Below are positions 8,781-17,984 of a stretch of DNA of 64,000 bases, piece by piece. Positions within the stretch are counted from its first letter, which is position 1; the number at the start of each line of letters is the position of its first letter. The stretch comes from Gemmatimonadota bacterium (lineage in GTDB: Bacteria; Latescibacterota; UBA2968; GCA-2709665): NCBI GenBank assembly GCA_028874335.1, contig JAPPJY010000039.1, positions 1 to 64,000 of the forward strand, written 5' to 3'. The position numbers and the translations under genes were made by a program. The notes under the pieces are model-generated. The model saw only the letters and a program-made list of their open reading frames with translations. It was not told the origin of the DNA and searched no databases.

Positions 8781-9299
8781 ATGAATCGCCGAATGATGTT
8801 CGCGGTATTGACGGTGTGCGCGGTGACGGCACCTGGCTGCAGTGACCGCCTGGCGCACATGCAGGAGCAGCTTGCAGGCAAGTGGGAACTCGAGTCACGA
8901 ACCCTGCCCGACGGTACGGTACTTCGAAAACCCGAGATTTCGGGAGTGTTTTCGTGGCAACCGATCGATTCAAGAAAAGCCCACGTGACGCTGAATATGC
9001 TGGTGGACTCGGGCGGCGAAAAGCCCCGGACGTTCGACTTTGCCGCAAGCAAGTACGAGATCTCGACCTCCGCCATCACGCGTTCCAGGTATCTGCTCAT
9101 CCGGCAGGGCTACCGCTCGTCATTCGACGCGCCGATTACGATCTACCATAAGGCGAAGGTCGAAAAGGGTAAGATTACGCTGGAAGACGGGATGATACGC
9201 ATCACGCACGAACGGGGGTACAGCGAGGAGTTCCGCGGCGAACAGATGGTGGCGTCTTTCCCGGACGTATTTGTGGACAAATGGAAGCGGGTGCGGTAA
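8781..9299 (+). CDS. Small lipoprotein, function unknown
   Basis: The product is about 172 aa with a short basic N-terminus, a hydrophobic core and a lipobox ending APGC, so it should be lipidated and membrane-anchored. The mature part reads GKWELESRTLPDG, and further down IRITHERGYSEEF, a pattern typical of small lipocalin-like beta proteins; that similarity is loose. I chose the ATG at 8781 because GGAG lies 8 nt upstream; an in-frame ATG at 8769 lies next to the family C repeat. A terminator follows at 9350. Confidence 0.7.
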   Translation: MNRRMMFAVLTVCAVTAPGCSDRLAHMQEQLAGKWELESRTLPDGTVLRKPEISGVFSWQPIDSRKAHVTLNMLVDSGGEKPRTFDFAASKYEISTSAITRSRYLLIRQGYRSSFDAPITIYHKAKVEKGKITLEDGMIRITHERGYSEEFRGEQMVASFPDVFVDKWKRVR

Positions 9300-9349
9300 C
9301 GCGCGGGTGGCGAACTGAAATCCTGTCGCCGGCAGGCGCCGACACGAAA

Positions 9350-9380
9350 AGGGCCGGACAATTCTCCGAGCCTTTTTTTT
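9350..9380 (+). terminator. Rho-independent terminator after lipoprotein gene
   Basis: An imperfect stem (GGCCGGA pairing with TCCGAGCC, one bulge) is followed by eight T residues. Confidence 0.7.
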
Positions 9381-9458
9381 GTCGGTACAACCTTCGCGGC
9401 CGGATTCGGTCGCCGCGGAGGACGTATAGACTTTGCCGGGTCCGTAAGGAGACAGAAA

Positions 9459-10880
9459 ATGGCGAGATTCTTTGAGCCGCTGAAAAACCTCGAAATCAGA
9501 AAGATGCCGGAGCGAAAGGCGTCCTTCTGGAAGCTGGCCGGTCCGGGCGCGGTCCTGGTGGGACTTTCCATCGGCGCGGGCGAGATCGTCATCTGGCCGC
9601 GCATCGTTGCCGAATACGGCGCCAGTATGGTTTGGGCGGCCTGCGTCGGCATCTTCCTGCAACTCTGGATCAACTTCGAAGTGGGACGGTGGACGATTGC
9701 CACCGGTGAAACGGTTTATACGGGATACAGCCGGGTATGGCGCGGATTTGCGCCCATATTCGTTCTGTTGACGATATTCAGCTGGATCGCACCGGGGTGG
9801 GGGCGGGCATCCGGGCTGGCCCTGAAGGCGCTGCTGGCCGGGCCGCATGGCTGGGGCTCGGATACGTTCTGGACGATCATTACCTTCGCGGGCGTGGCCC
9901 TGATTCTCTTCGGTCCGAAGTTGATCTACCAGTCCGTCGAGCGGAGTATCGAATTGCTCGTTGTGGTGGTCACTGTCGGACTGATCGCGGTCGCGTACGC
10001 CGTCGGTTCGGCGGAAACATGGGCATCGCTCGGGAGAGGGATTGCGAATGTCGGTTACATCGATCCGGGAATGAGCGTCAAGTCGATGTTCATCGCGCTT
10101 GTATTTGCCGGCGCCGGAGGTACGGCCAATCTCTTCTACACGTTCTACCTTCGCGACAAGCACGTGGGGATGGGCGCGCATCTGCCCCGGATGCGGAATC
10201 CGCTTCGAGGCCGCACGGAGGCGATGCCGTCTACGGGATTCCGGTTTGAGGAGACCGAGGAGAATATCGGCCGTTTCAGGAGCTGGTTCAACTATGTGAA
10301 GAAGGATCAGATGCTGTTTTTCTGGGCCCTGAATTCCGTGACCATTCTGCTTTTCATATTCGGCGCGCTTGCGGTATTGCACCCCAATGGTATCGTCCCT
10401 GCGAAGGGTACGCTGATCTGGGACGAAGCCGCGGTTCTGGCAACGGTCTGGGGCGAGACGGGCAGATATGTCTTTCTGATTGTGGGCCTGGCCACGCTGT
10501 TCAGCACGCAGCTTGCTCTGGTCGACGGGGTGTCGCGATCCATCGCCGACATCATCTACACCAACTTCACCGTGGCGCGAAAGCGGGATCTCAGCTGGTG
10601 GTATCTTGTCGTTGCGGCGACGTGGATCGTGGCCGGGTGTGTGATCACCTATGTGATGGAAGCCCGTGGCGTGAGTGAACTGGGCTTCCTGTTCAACGCG
10701 GCGTATATTGGCGGGTTCGCCATGGCGCTGTATACCCCCCTGACGCTCTATATCAATCATCGTCATCTGCCCGCGGCCGCCCGTCCGGGATGGCTGTGCA
10801 CCGGGATGATGTCGGTCGCATCGGTCGTCTATATCGCATTTGCCGTGGCGTGTGTGATATGGGAATTCGGGAGGCTGTGA
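9459..10880 (+). CDS. Divergent Nramp-like membrane transporter
   Basis: This is a polytopic inner-membrane protein of 473 aa with about 11 hydrophobic segments arranged as in Nramp divalent-metal transporters. The opening GPGAVLVGLSIGAGEIV aligns with Nramp helix 1, but the metal-binding DPGN is replaced by GAGE. Helix 6 has GAGGTANLF in place of the MPH motif. Transport of Mn/Fe is therefore doubtful and the substrate is unknown. AAGGAG lies 7 nt before the ATG. It is followed 27 nt later by the sugar-acid operon and may belong to it. Confidence 0.75.
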   Translation: MARFFEPLKNLEIRKMPERKASFWKLAGPGAVLVGLSIGAGEIVIWPRIVAEYGASMVWAACVGIFLQLWINFEVGRWTIATGETVYTGYSRVWRGFAPIFVLLTIFSWIAPGWGRASGLALKALLAGPHGWGSDTFWTIITFAGVALILFGPKLIYQSVERSIELLVVVVTVGLIAVAYAVGSAETWASLGRGIANVGYIDPGMSVKSMFIALVFAGAGGTANLFYTFYLRDKHVGMGAHLPRMRNPLRGRTEAMPSTGFRFEETEENIGRFRSWFNYVKKDQMLFFWALNSVTILLFIFGALAVLHPNGIVPAKGTLIWDEAAVLATVWGETGRYVFLIVGLATLFSTQLALVDGVSRSIADIIYTNFTVARKRDLSWWYLVVAATWIVAGCVITYVMEARGVSELGFLFNAAYIGGFAMALYTPLTLYINHRHLPAAARPGWLCTGMMSVASVVYIAFAVACVIWEFGRL

Positions 10881-10907
10881 TTGACGTCGCTTGGGAAGGT
10901 TTAAAGA

Positions 10908-11990
10908 ATGTCCTCGAACGGCAGATTCTTCCGCGTGGCGCTGACCGCCGACTTTTACGATTCGGAGGGGACGTGCAAGTTCAGGGATATGGGCCTGGCG
11001 TTATTTGACAGCCATGCCCATATTCAAACGTCGGTATTCGAGGCGCATCGTCCGGAGATCGGCGCTGAGCAGGTGGCGGACGTACAGGGCGTGGTCGTAC
11101 TGACGCCCTCGGTGACTGCCGAGACCGTCTCGGCATCGGAAGACCTGCTGGCCATCGGGCGCTTCGGCGTGGGGTACGACTCGGTTGACGTCGGCGCCTG
11201 TACTGAGGCCGACGTCGTCGTATTCATCACGGCCGGCGCGGTCGACCGTTCCGTGGCTGAGGCTACCGTGGGCTGGATGATCGGGTTGACGCACCATATG
11301 CGCGTCAAAGACCGCCTGGTGCGTACCGGGGCGTGGGATGCACGGACCCGATTCATGGGTAGCGAGTTGAGAGACCGTACGTTCGGGGCTGTGGGGCTGG
11401 GCGGAATCGCGCGGGAGACGGTTCGGCTGCTGGGTTCGTTCGAGATGAATCGGCCCCTTGCATTCGACCCGTACGTCGATCCCGCCGTGGCCGGTAAGCT
11501 GGGCGTGGCCCTGGTGTCGCTTGAGGAGCTGATGGCGGCGTCGGATTTCGTGTCCATCCATTGTCCGCTGACCCGGGAGACGGAGGGGCTGATCGGCCGG
11601 CCGGAACTGTCCGCGATGAAACGGGGCGCCTATCTGATCAATACGGCCAGAGGCGGAATCGTGGATGAGGATGCGCTGTTCGACGCCCTGGAGTCGGGCG
11701 CAATAGCCGGCGCGGCGCTGGATTGTTTCGCGGTGGAGCCCGTAACGGAGCCGCAGCGGTTCGGCAGGTTCGACAATGTTCTTCTTGCGCCGCATTCGGT
11801 GGCCTGGACGGACGAACTGTTCCGTGACATCGGACTTTCAGCCTGCCGGAGTATGGTGGACCTGTCGCTCGGGACCCGCCCCCGGGGCGTGGTCAATCCG
11901 GAAGTTTTCCAACGACGGGGATTTCAGGCGAAGTGGTCGCGGCTCCGATGCGGACGGAATCCAGGCGTGCAGGGCAACCACACGGCTTGA
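10908..11990 (+). CDS. D-isomer-specific 2-hydroxyacid dehydrogenase
   Basis: This is an NAD(P)-dependent oxidoreductase of the D-3-phosphoglycerate/glyoxylate reductase family, 360 aa. The Rossmann motif is VGLGGIAR. Catalytic residues appear in NTARGGIVDE (Arg) and in APHSVAW (His). The C-terminus has an extra basic tail of about 25 aa. It heads a run of carbohydrate genes: glycoside hydrolase, SDR and isomerase. A sugar-acid or hydroxypyruvate-type substrate is likely but not determined. GGGAAGG lies upstream of the ATG. Confidence 0.88.
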   Translation: MSSNGRFFRVALTADFYDSEGTCKFRDMGLALFDSHAHIQTSVFEAHRPEIGAEQVADVQGVVVLTPSVTAETVSASEDLLAIGRFGVGYDSVDVGACTEADVVVFITAGAVDRSVAEATVGWMIGLTHHMRVKDRLVRTGAWDARTRFMGSELRDRTFGAVGLGGIARETVRLLGSFEMNRPLAFDPYVDPAVAGKLGVALVSLEELMAASDFVSIHCPLTRETEGLIGRPELSAMKRGAYLINTARGGIVDEDALFDALESGAIAGAALDCFAVEPVTEPQRFGRFDNVLLAPHSVAWTDELFRDIGLSACRSMVDLSLGTRPRGVVNPEVFQRRGFQAKWSRLRCGRNPGVQGNHTA

Positions 11991-12027
11991 TGAAGCCGAA
12001 AGCCCATGCCGGAAAAGGGGGTGGCGC

Positions 12028-13503
12028 GTGGCTGACGTAATCAGGATTCATCCGGAAAACAGAAAGATCTTCGACTATCGGGGGCGCCCGCTCGTACTGC
12101 TGTGTGCGACCGAACACTACGGGGCGGTGATCAACCGGCCGTTTCGGTTCGAACGGTATCTGAAGGACGCGGTTGAACGGGGGCAGACGCTGACCCGGCT
12201 GTTTACGCTGTTCAGAGAGTTGCAGACGCCTGTCAACCCGTACTCGACCTGCAAACCCGAATCGCCGGATTTCATCGCGCCCTTCGAACGGACAGGGCCG
12301 CGAAACGCGCTGGACGGTCAGCCGCGGTACGATCTTTCGCGCTGGAATGCCGAGTATTTCGACCGGTTGCACGCGTTCCTTTCTCTGGCGGAGTCGTACG
12401 GCATCGTCGTGGAGGTGGTGCTCTTCAGCAACACCTATAAAGACGAGGTCTGGGCGCTCAATCCGCTGAATCCGGCCAACAACACAACAATGGAAACCCC
12501 GGATCCGCCGGTACCCTGGCAGGAGTATATGACCTGCCGCCGGACGGACCTGCTGGACTGGCAGCGCGCGCACGTGCGGCGTATCGTGGAGGAAACCAAC
12601 CGGTACGGGAACGTGATCTACGAGATCTGCAACGAACCGTGTTATTTCCCCGATACGGAAGGACTGCCCGGATCGGAGGAGGTGAACGGCTGGCAGTCGC
12701 AGTTCATCGCGCAGATCCGCGAGATTGAAAGCGGGATGCCGAACCGGCACCTGATCGCCGGCCAGGAAGCGATGACGATCAGGCCGTTCGATCAGCCCTC
12801 CGACGGGTCGTTCGAGTCAATGGATTTCGACGTGGTGAATATTCACCCGCTGCCAAATACCCTGTGCGACGGTCGCAGTTATGATCTCGGCGACTTCATG
12901 TCCAAGCAGCTCAAATTGCGGCCGCTGCGTGATTTTACCCTCGCCGCCTATGGACGTTCGAAACCGCTGAATCACGACGAGGACAATATCGCAACCCAGT
13001 ACAAGGAAGAGGAAGGATGGACGGTGCACCGCAAGCGGGCCTGGACAGCGCTGTTTTCCGGCGCCCATTATGATATGATCGACTTCTCCATCCTGCCGTA
13101 CCTCGAGACGGGAACGCCCGAATCGCGAAACGGGATTCGGCGGTGGATGGGCAATCTGTCCGCGTTTATCCATTCCATCGATCTCGTAAGGGCGCGCCCG
13201 GTTATGCCGGGTTGGCTTCAGGAACGCCCCGACCATACATTGGAATCGGTGTTCGCGGTTGCGGGAGAAGACTATTGCATCTATCTGGCCGACGCCCGCG
13301 AACGGGAGGAGGCCGGCTGCGGCGATCCAATCGCGGGAAGGCTCTGCTTCGACCTGCCGCCCGGAGCGTTCGAGATGTCCTGTTTTTCTCCTTCAGGCGG
13401 CGTTTATTCTCCTCGTGTCCCTCTTGGCGGGGGTGAATCGCGCCGGGTGGTCCTGCAGGCGTTTCGGCACGACGTTGTCATACGGATCACGAGAGTGGAA
13501 TGA
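12028..13503 (+). CDS. Putative glycoside hydrolase (clan GH-A type)
   Basis: The 491 aa protein has a TIM-barrel hydrolase pattern. YEICNEPCY places a candidate acid/base Glu at 203 in the NEP motif, and KPLNHDEDN gives a candidate nucleophile Glu at 318. No signal peptide is visible, so it would act in the cytoplasm on imported oligosaccharides. I set the start at the GTG at 12028, which follows a G-rich ribosome site; the reading frame stays open further upstream but overlaps the dehydrogenase gene. The SDR gene starts 4 nt after its stop. Confidence 0.75.
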   Translation: MADVIRIHPENRKIFDYRGRPLVLLCATEHYGAVINRPFRFERYLKDAVERGQTLTRLFTLFRELQTPVNPYSTCKPESPDFIAPFERTGPRNALDGQPRYDLSRWNAEYFDRLHAFLSLAESYGIVVEVVLFSNTYKDEVWALNPLNPANNTTMETPDPPVPWQEYMTCRRTDLLDWQRAHVRRIVEETNRYGNVIYEICNEPCYFPDTEGLPGSEEVNGWQSQFIAQIREIESGMPNRHLIAGQEAMTIRPFDQPSDGSFESMDFDVVNIHPLPNTLCDGRSYDLGDFMSKQLKLRPLRDFTLAAYGRSKPLNHDEDNIATQYKEEEGWTVHRKRAWTALFSGAHYDMIDFSILPYLETGTPESRNGIRRWMGNLSAFIHSIDLVRARPVMPGWLQERPDHTLESVFAVAGEDYCIYLADAREREEAGCGDPIAGRLCFDLPPGAFEMSCFSPSGGVYSPRVPLGGGESRRVVLQAFRHDVVIRITRVE

Positions 13504-13506
13504 CCC

Positions 13507-14316
13507 ATGGGACGCATGGAAGGACAGGTTGCCTGGGTAAGCGGGGGCGCATCCGGAATGGGCGAGGCCACGGCCGAACTGTTCGCCGCCGAGGGCGCCC
13601 GGGTGGCCGTTGCCGACGTGCAGGAAGAACGCGGCCGCCAGGTCGTGAACCGCATCGAGGAACGGGGAGGGGACGCGATCTTTGTGATGTGCGACGTGGC
13701 GCGGGAGGAACAGGTGCGAGGCTCGATCGAAGCGACCGTGGAGCGTTTCGGGACGTTGCAGACCGTTGTCAATTGCGCGGGAATCGTACACGTCGGGTGT
13801 CTCCACGAATATTCCGAAGAGGATTGGGACCGGCTGATGGGCGTCAACCTCAAGTCGATTTTCCTTTCCCTCAAATACGCCATCCCTCACCTGAGGGAGC
13901 ATCGGCGAAGCTATATGGCGAATATCGGATCGGTGGGCAGCTTTATCGGTCAGGCCGGCACGCCCGCGTATACCGCGTCCAAGCACGCGGTTCTGGGATT
14001 GAGCCGTTCGATCGCGCTGGATTACGCCCGGGATGGACTGCGCTGCAACTGTATCTGCCCGGGCATAACGGATACACCCATGCTGAGGTACCATCTGAAT
14101 ACGACGCCGGACCCGGAGGCCACGCTGGCGCAGCGCCTGCGGCGCGTCCCGACCGGTGCCGCCATCAGACCCGAGGACGTCGCACGGGCGGCAGTCTACT
14201 TCTGCTCAGAGGCGTCCGCGGGGATTACCGGCACGTCACTGGTGGTCGATGGCGGGTATATCGCCGCGGCCGAGTGGGAGACGTCGGGGCCGACTCGATT
14301 TACGGAGGGGCCGTGA
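13507..14316 (+). CDS. Short-chain dehydrogenase/reductase
   Basis: This is an NAD(P)-dependent oxidoreductase of classical SDR type, 269 aa. The cofactor loop SGGASGMG lies near residues 12-19, NCAG in strand 4, and the catalytic YTASK tetrad follows with an upstream Ser (GSVGS). The C-terminal VVDGGY is typical. It lies 3 nt after the glycoside hydrolase gene and overlaps the next gene by GTGA, so translation is coupled. The likely role is oxidation or reduction of a sugar-derived metabolite. Confidence 0.92.
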   Translation: MGRMEGQVAWVSGGASGMGEATAELFAAEGARVAVADVQEERGRQVVNRIEERGGDAIFVMCDVAREEQVRGSIEATVERFGTLQTVVNCAGIVHVGCLHEYSEEDWDRLMGVNLKSIFLSLKYAIPHLREHRRSYMANIGSVGSFIGQAGTPAYTASKHAVLGLSRSIALDYARDGLRCNCICPGITDTPMLRYHLNTTPDPEATLAQRLRRVPTGAAIRPEDVARAAVYFCSEASAGITGTSLVVDGGYIAAAEWETSGPTRFTEGP

Positions 14317-15149
14317 ACCTGAGACTGGCATGCTCGGACTTTACCTTTCCCCTGCTACCGCACGAAGACGCGCTTCAACTGGTCTCCATGCTGGGTTTCG
14401 AGGGCGTGGATATCGGACTCTTCGAAGAGAGGTCGCACCTGTGGCCTTCGCGCGAGTTCGACAATGTGCCGCGTTCCGCCCGCACGCTCAAGAAGAAACT
14501 GGACGACGTGGGGCTCGAGCCGGCCGATGTGTTTCTGCAGACGGCGATGGATTTCGTGCCCTATGCGATCAATCATCCGCAGCGCGCCCGGCGCCGGAAG
14601 GCGCGGGACTGGTATTTGAAGACGCTGGATTACGCCGCCGGGTGCGGGTGCGCGCACGTAACCGCGCTGCCGGGCGTTCACTTCCCGGACGAGACGCGGG
14701 CCGACTCGTTCAGCCGCGCGGTCAATGAATTGAACTGGCGTGTGGCGCGGGCGAAGGAATACGGCATTGGTTTCGGCGTTGAGGCGCACGTCGGTTCCCT
14801 GGTTCCGCGGCCGAAATCGGCCGAACGTCTCGTTCAGGAGGTTCCAGGCCTGACGTTGACGCTGGATTATACGCACTTCACGAAAATCGGCCTGCCGGAT
14901 TCGGACGTGGAACCCCTTATGCAGCACGCCAGCCACTTCCACGCACGCGGTGCGCGGCGGGGGCGGCTGCAGACGTCTTTCGATCACAATGTCATCGACT
15001 ACCGGCGGGTCGTCGAAGTGATGCGGGAAAATGGATATCGCGGTTGGCTCGGCGTCGAATACATCTGGATCGACTGGGAGCATTGCAACGAGTGCGACAC
15101 CGTATCGGAAACGGTGAGGTTTCGGGATTTCTTCAGATCGATGCAGTGA
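14313..15149 (+). CDS. Sugar phosphate isomerase/epimerase-like TIM-barrel protein
   Basis: This 278 aa protein of the AP-endonuclease-2 / xylose-isomerase-like superfamily has metal-ligand positions seen as GVEAHVGS (Glu, His), TLDYTHF (Asp, His), HFHARGA and LGVEYIW (Glu). The GTG start at 14313 overlaps the SDR stop (GTGA) and follows GGAGGGG. It closes the carbohydrate operon that begins at 10908. It is one of five such proteins in the window; the substrate is unknown. Confidence 0.87.
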   Translation: MNLRLACSDFTFPLLPHEDALQLVSMLGFEGVDIGLFEERSHLWPSREFDNVPRSARTLKKKLDDVGLEPADVFLQTAMDFVPYAINHPQRARRRKARDWYLKTLDYAAGCGCAHVTALPGVHFPDETRADSFSRAVNELNWRVARAKEYGIGFGVEAHVGSLVPRPKSAERLVQEVPGLTLTLDYTHFTKIGLPDSDVEPLMQHASHFHARGARRGRLQTSFDHNVIDYRRVVEVMRENGYRGWLGVEYIWIDWEHCNECDTVSETVRFRDFFRSMQ

Positions 15150-15313
15150 GCGACGAATCAGTATGGTGTTGACGGAGGACGTTGCGAAAGGAAACGGCTT
15201 TAACAAGAAGCTTGCGACAGATGTTCAGCACGCTTTCATTGGGATCGGGATGAATCCTGTGCGAGTTTCGGCATTCAAATTGATGGTCGGATAGTCTGTA
15301 GATCGGGACCCTA
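15150..15313. other. Gene-free stretch before ssb
   Basis: I see no gene, clear hairpin or repeat between the isomerase stop and the ssb promoter. Confidence 0.5.
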
Positions 15314-15342
15314 TTGACAAGTTCGGAAATCGAGAGTATATT
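15314..15342 (+). promoter_or_regulatory. Sigma-70-type promoter of ssb
   Basis: TTGACA (15314-15319), exactly 17 bp, TATATT (15337-15342). The predicted leader is about 70 nt. Confidence 0.82.
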
Positions 15343-15420
15343 TGATTGAACACGATTTCGCCAAGGATCGTGCCATCCACCATATCAGATTGTTTTTATT
15401 TTATTTATAGGAGATACATC

Positions 15421-15924
15421 ATGGCACGTAGAGGTGTAAACAAAGTGATTCTGATCGGCAACGTCGGAGCGGATCCGGAGCTGCGATATACACCCAGCGG
15501 AACCGCCGTCACGAACTTCAACATCGCCACGAATGAGAGCTGGACGGACAACTCGGGCGAACGTCATGAGCGAACGGAATGGCATCGCATCGTCGTGTGG
15601 CGGCGGCTGGCGGAGATCTGCAATCAGTATCTGCGGAAGGGCAGCAGGGTCTACATCGAAGGGAGCCTGCAGACCCGCAGCTGGGAGGCGCAGGACGGAC
15701 AGAAGCGGTATACGACCGAGGTCGTCGCAAGAGATATGCAGATGCTGGACTCCCGGGGAGAATTCGATTCCGGGGGGAACGACTCGCAGGGTCCCGGTCA
15801 GCCGAACGAAGGGGCGCGTGACGCGCGTTCGGGGTCCCCGGAAAACGGAGCCGGGCCGGCTACCGGGTCGGGCGGGTCGGGCCCGCCGCCCTTCGGCGCC
15901 GACGACGACGATCTCCCCTTCTGA
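15421..15924 (+). CDS. ssb: Single-stranded DNA-binding protein
   Basis: SSB coats ssDNA in replication, repair and recombination. The 167 aa product has an N-terminal OB fold ([20 protein letters not shown], with TEWHRIVVW in the core), a Gly/Pro-rich disordered linker and the acidic tip DDDDLPF that binds partner proteins. The ATG at 15421 has TAGGAGA upstream. The usual neighbours rpsF and rpsR are absent. The stop TGA coincides with the left end of repeat A copy 2. Confidence 0.96.
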   Translation: MARRGVNKVILIGNVGADPELRYTPSGTAVTNFNIATNESWTDNSGERHERTEWHRIVVWRRLAEICNQYLRKGSRVYIEGSLQTRSWEAQDGQKRYTTEVVARDMQMLDSRGEFDSGGNDSQGPGQPNEGARDARSGSPENGAGPATGSGGSGPPPFGADDDDLPF

Positions 15925-16114
15925 GAAGCTGTCTTAAAATTCCCAGCGGTCTTCGCACGGCTGCAAAAGCGCCGGTCGGCGTTGGTCAAATCCACCCAAG
16001 AGTGGCGAGGGGCGCGCAGCCACGATACATTAGTATATGGGCGGATTTTCCCGCCTTGACCGCCGCTTTTTCGCTCGCGCTCGGGAACTCACCGGTAATT
16101 TTAAAACAACTTCT
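15924..16114 (+). repeat. Foldback MITE-like repeat family A, copy 2
   Basis: This 191 bp element starts at the last base of the ssb stop codon. It has the same AGAAGCTGTCTTAAAA ends as copy 1, plus an additional central segment of about 30 bp (starting AAGAGTGGCGAGG) shared only with copy 3. Confidence 0.88.
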
Positions 16115-16161
16115 GAGCGTGAGGTTGTCGACGGCGCGAATCGTACAGGATGATCCGAGGT

Positions 16162-16194
16162 CACGGGGCTGCGAATTCTTTTTGCAGCCCCGTG
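16162..16194. repeat. Strong 11 bp hairpin
   Basis: CACGGGGCTGC (16162-16172) and GCAGCCCCGTG (16184-16194) are perfect complements around an 11 nt T-rich loop. GTACAG (16143) and CTGTAC (16197) could extend the structure. There is no T-run after it on either strand. It lies between repeat A copy 2 and a membrane protein gene. Confidence 0.6.
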
Positions 16195-16297
16195 TGCTGT
16201 ACGTACATTGAGGCGTTTCGACGGCCGTGATGAGGACCGCACGCGGCCGGCGGTCGGTTCACCGGTGGTCTTGAAGGGATTGGCATCGGGTGCGGTC

Positions 16298-16900
16298 ATG
16301 TTGAGATCAATCGCGTTTTTTTCCGGCGCGGCGCTCATGGCACTGGAAATCGTGGGCAGCCGGGTGCTCGCGCCGTATTTCGGCAGTTCCGTCTTCGTCT
16401 GGGGCAGCCTGATTGCGGTGGTGCTGGCCGCGCTCTGTCTGGGCGCGTACACGGGGGGCAGGCTGGCGGACCGAATGCCTACGGGGCAGCCACTTGCCGC
16501 GTTGATGGGCATGGCCGGGCTGATGGCGATCGTGATGCCGTGGGTGGCGGCGGCGGTCAATCGGGCGGTTTTCATGATGAATCTGGGCCCCCGGGGCGGC
16601 CCATTGCTGGCTTCGATCGTTCTGTTCACGATTCCGGGGGTGGCGTTGGGCGCCGTCACGCCCTTTGTCGTCCGGTTGCTGGCTGACCGCGTCGACCGGA
16701 TCGGGGGCGTTGCGGGGACGGTATCGGCATTGTCCGCGGCGGGCAGCATCGCGGGGACGCTGGGAACGGCGTTCTATCTGATACCCGCCATGGGCGTGAG
16801 GCAAATTCTGCATCTCATCGGTGCGGTGCTTCTGGTTTTATCGGCGATGGCGCTGTGGTGCGCGCACAAGGGCACGGCGCCGGACGGGGACCCGCCGTAG
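16298..16900 (+). CDS. Membrane half of a spermidine-synthase-like fused MFS protein
   Basis: The product is about 200 aa with six hydrophobic segments. It opens MLRSIAFFSGAALMALEIVG, typical of the membrane part of fused MFS/spermidine-synthase proteins, including the conserved GSRVLAPYFG stretch. Here it ends before any catalytic domain. The methyltransferase-like half is a separate gene 121 nt downstream. The ATG at 16298 has no strong ribosome site, and in-frame upstream starts (TTG or GTG) are possible. Function unknown. Confidence 0.72.
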   Translation: MLRSIAFFSGAALMALEIVGSRVLAPYFGSSVFVWGSLIAVVLAALCLGAYTGGRLADRMPTGQPLAALMGMAGLMAIVMPWVAAAVNRAVFMMNLGPRGGPLLASIVLFTIPGVALGAVTPFVVRLLADRVDRIGGVAGTVSALSAAGSIAGTLGTAFYLIPAMGVRQILHLIGAVLLVLSAMALWCAHKGTAPDGDPP

Positions 16901-17021
16901 TGCATCCTCCGGCGGGCGAGGCCGGGGGAAGTTGAGGATCGTCACGATATAATCGTGCAGACCTGCAGCGGCTCATTGGCGGAGGGGACACGCTGCCGGC
17001 GGCACTCCGTGAGGTCTGAGA

Positions 17022-17963
17022 TTGAAAGGACTTTCTGTCAATCGATTTTCGTTCTGTTCTGCGCCATCGATCCTCCTGGTTCTGGTTTTCGCGGCCTGCG
17101 AAGTCCGGCCGGAAATACCGAAGCACGAACGACTGGTCTACGTCCACGATTCCTTGTACAATCACATCGTGGTTTCCGAAGACGACGAAGCCCGGTACCT
17201 CCGGTTCGGGTACGGAGCAAAACAGAGCGCACTGACCCTTGGAAACCCCGCGTCGTTGCGCGTGCCCTACACGGCGTACCTTGCGCTGGGAATGGTATTC
17301 GGAAATCCGGAGCGTGCGCTGATGATCGGACTCGCGGGCGGGTCGGTAGCCCGATTCATACGGTCCGCATGCCCGGACGTCGCCCTGGATGTGGTGGAAC
17401 TCGACCCCGACGTGGTTCGCGTGGCAAAACGGTATTTCGGCGTCGACGAGGGCGGCGGCCTGAGGATCCACGTTGACGACGGCCGGATGTTCGTCAAACG
17501 AACGGCAGATCGTTACGACTGGGTTGTTCTGGATGCATTTCATGCCGACTCCATGCCGCACCATATGGCAACGGCGGAGTTCTTCGATGAAGTAAAGGGA
17601 ATACTCACGCCCCGCGGCGTCGTGACGGTGAACGTGGCGCCGCTCGGGCCCGGCGTATTGTACCTGTCGATTATTCGTACATTGACGCGGGTGTTTCCAC
17701 AGGTGTACCTGTTCCAGGTACCGGAGCGCGGCAATATCGTGGCCGTGGCCACGCTGGATGGTTCCCGGCTCGACGGCAAACAGATCGCACGGTCGATTCA
17801 CGTGTTGAAGGAAAGGGCGGGCGACGCGCTGGACTTGCTGGTCCCCGCGACCCCTTATGGAAATCAGAAGCCCCTGGTCCGCGGCGTTCCGGTGCTGACC
17901 GACGACTATGCGCCCGTGGACTGGTTGAGATACCGGCAGACGCCCGCGGCGGGGATCAGATAG
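17022..17963 (+). CDS. Spermidine-synthase-like protein with lipoprotein signal
   Basis: The 313 aa product begins with a hydrophobic stretch and a lipobox-like VFAAC. A class I methyltransferase/spermidine-synthase fold follows: ALMIGLAGGSVARF, VVELDPDVV, HVDDGRMF, and LDAFHADSMPHHMAT at the expected catalytic position. These are typical of the soluble half of fused MFS/spermidine synthases. Export would deny it cytoplasmic substrates, so the signal may act only as a membrane anchor. The start is TTG with GAGGT upstream. True spermidine synthase activity is unproven. Confidence 0.75.
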   Translation: MKGLSVNRFSFCSAPSILLVLVFAACEVRPEIPKHERLVYVHDSLYNHIVVSEDDEARYLRFGYGAKQSALTLGNPASLRVPYTAYLALGMVFGNPERALMIGLAGGSVARFIRSACPDVALDVVELDPDVVRVAKRYFGVDEGGGLRIHVDDGRMFVKRTADRYDWVVLDAFHADSMPHHMATAEFFDEVKGILTPRGVVTVNVAPLGPGVLYLSIIRTLTRVFPQVYLFQVPERGNIVAVATLDGSRLDGKQIARSIHVLKERAGDALDLLVPATPYGNQKPLVRGVPVLTDDYAPVDWLRYRQTPAAGIR

Positions 17964-17984
17964 ACGCGGCATCGGGCGTTGACG

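Noticed and set aside
9120-10766. 548 codon minus-strand open frame opposite the Nramp-like gene
   Set aside because: It is Arg/His/Pro-rich with no motif, and the plus-strand gene has clear membrane topology, a ribosome site and family similarity.
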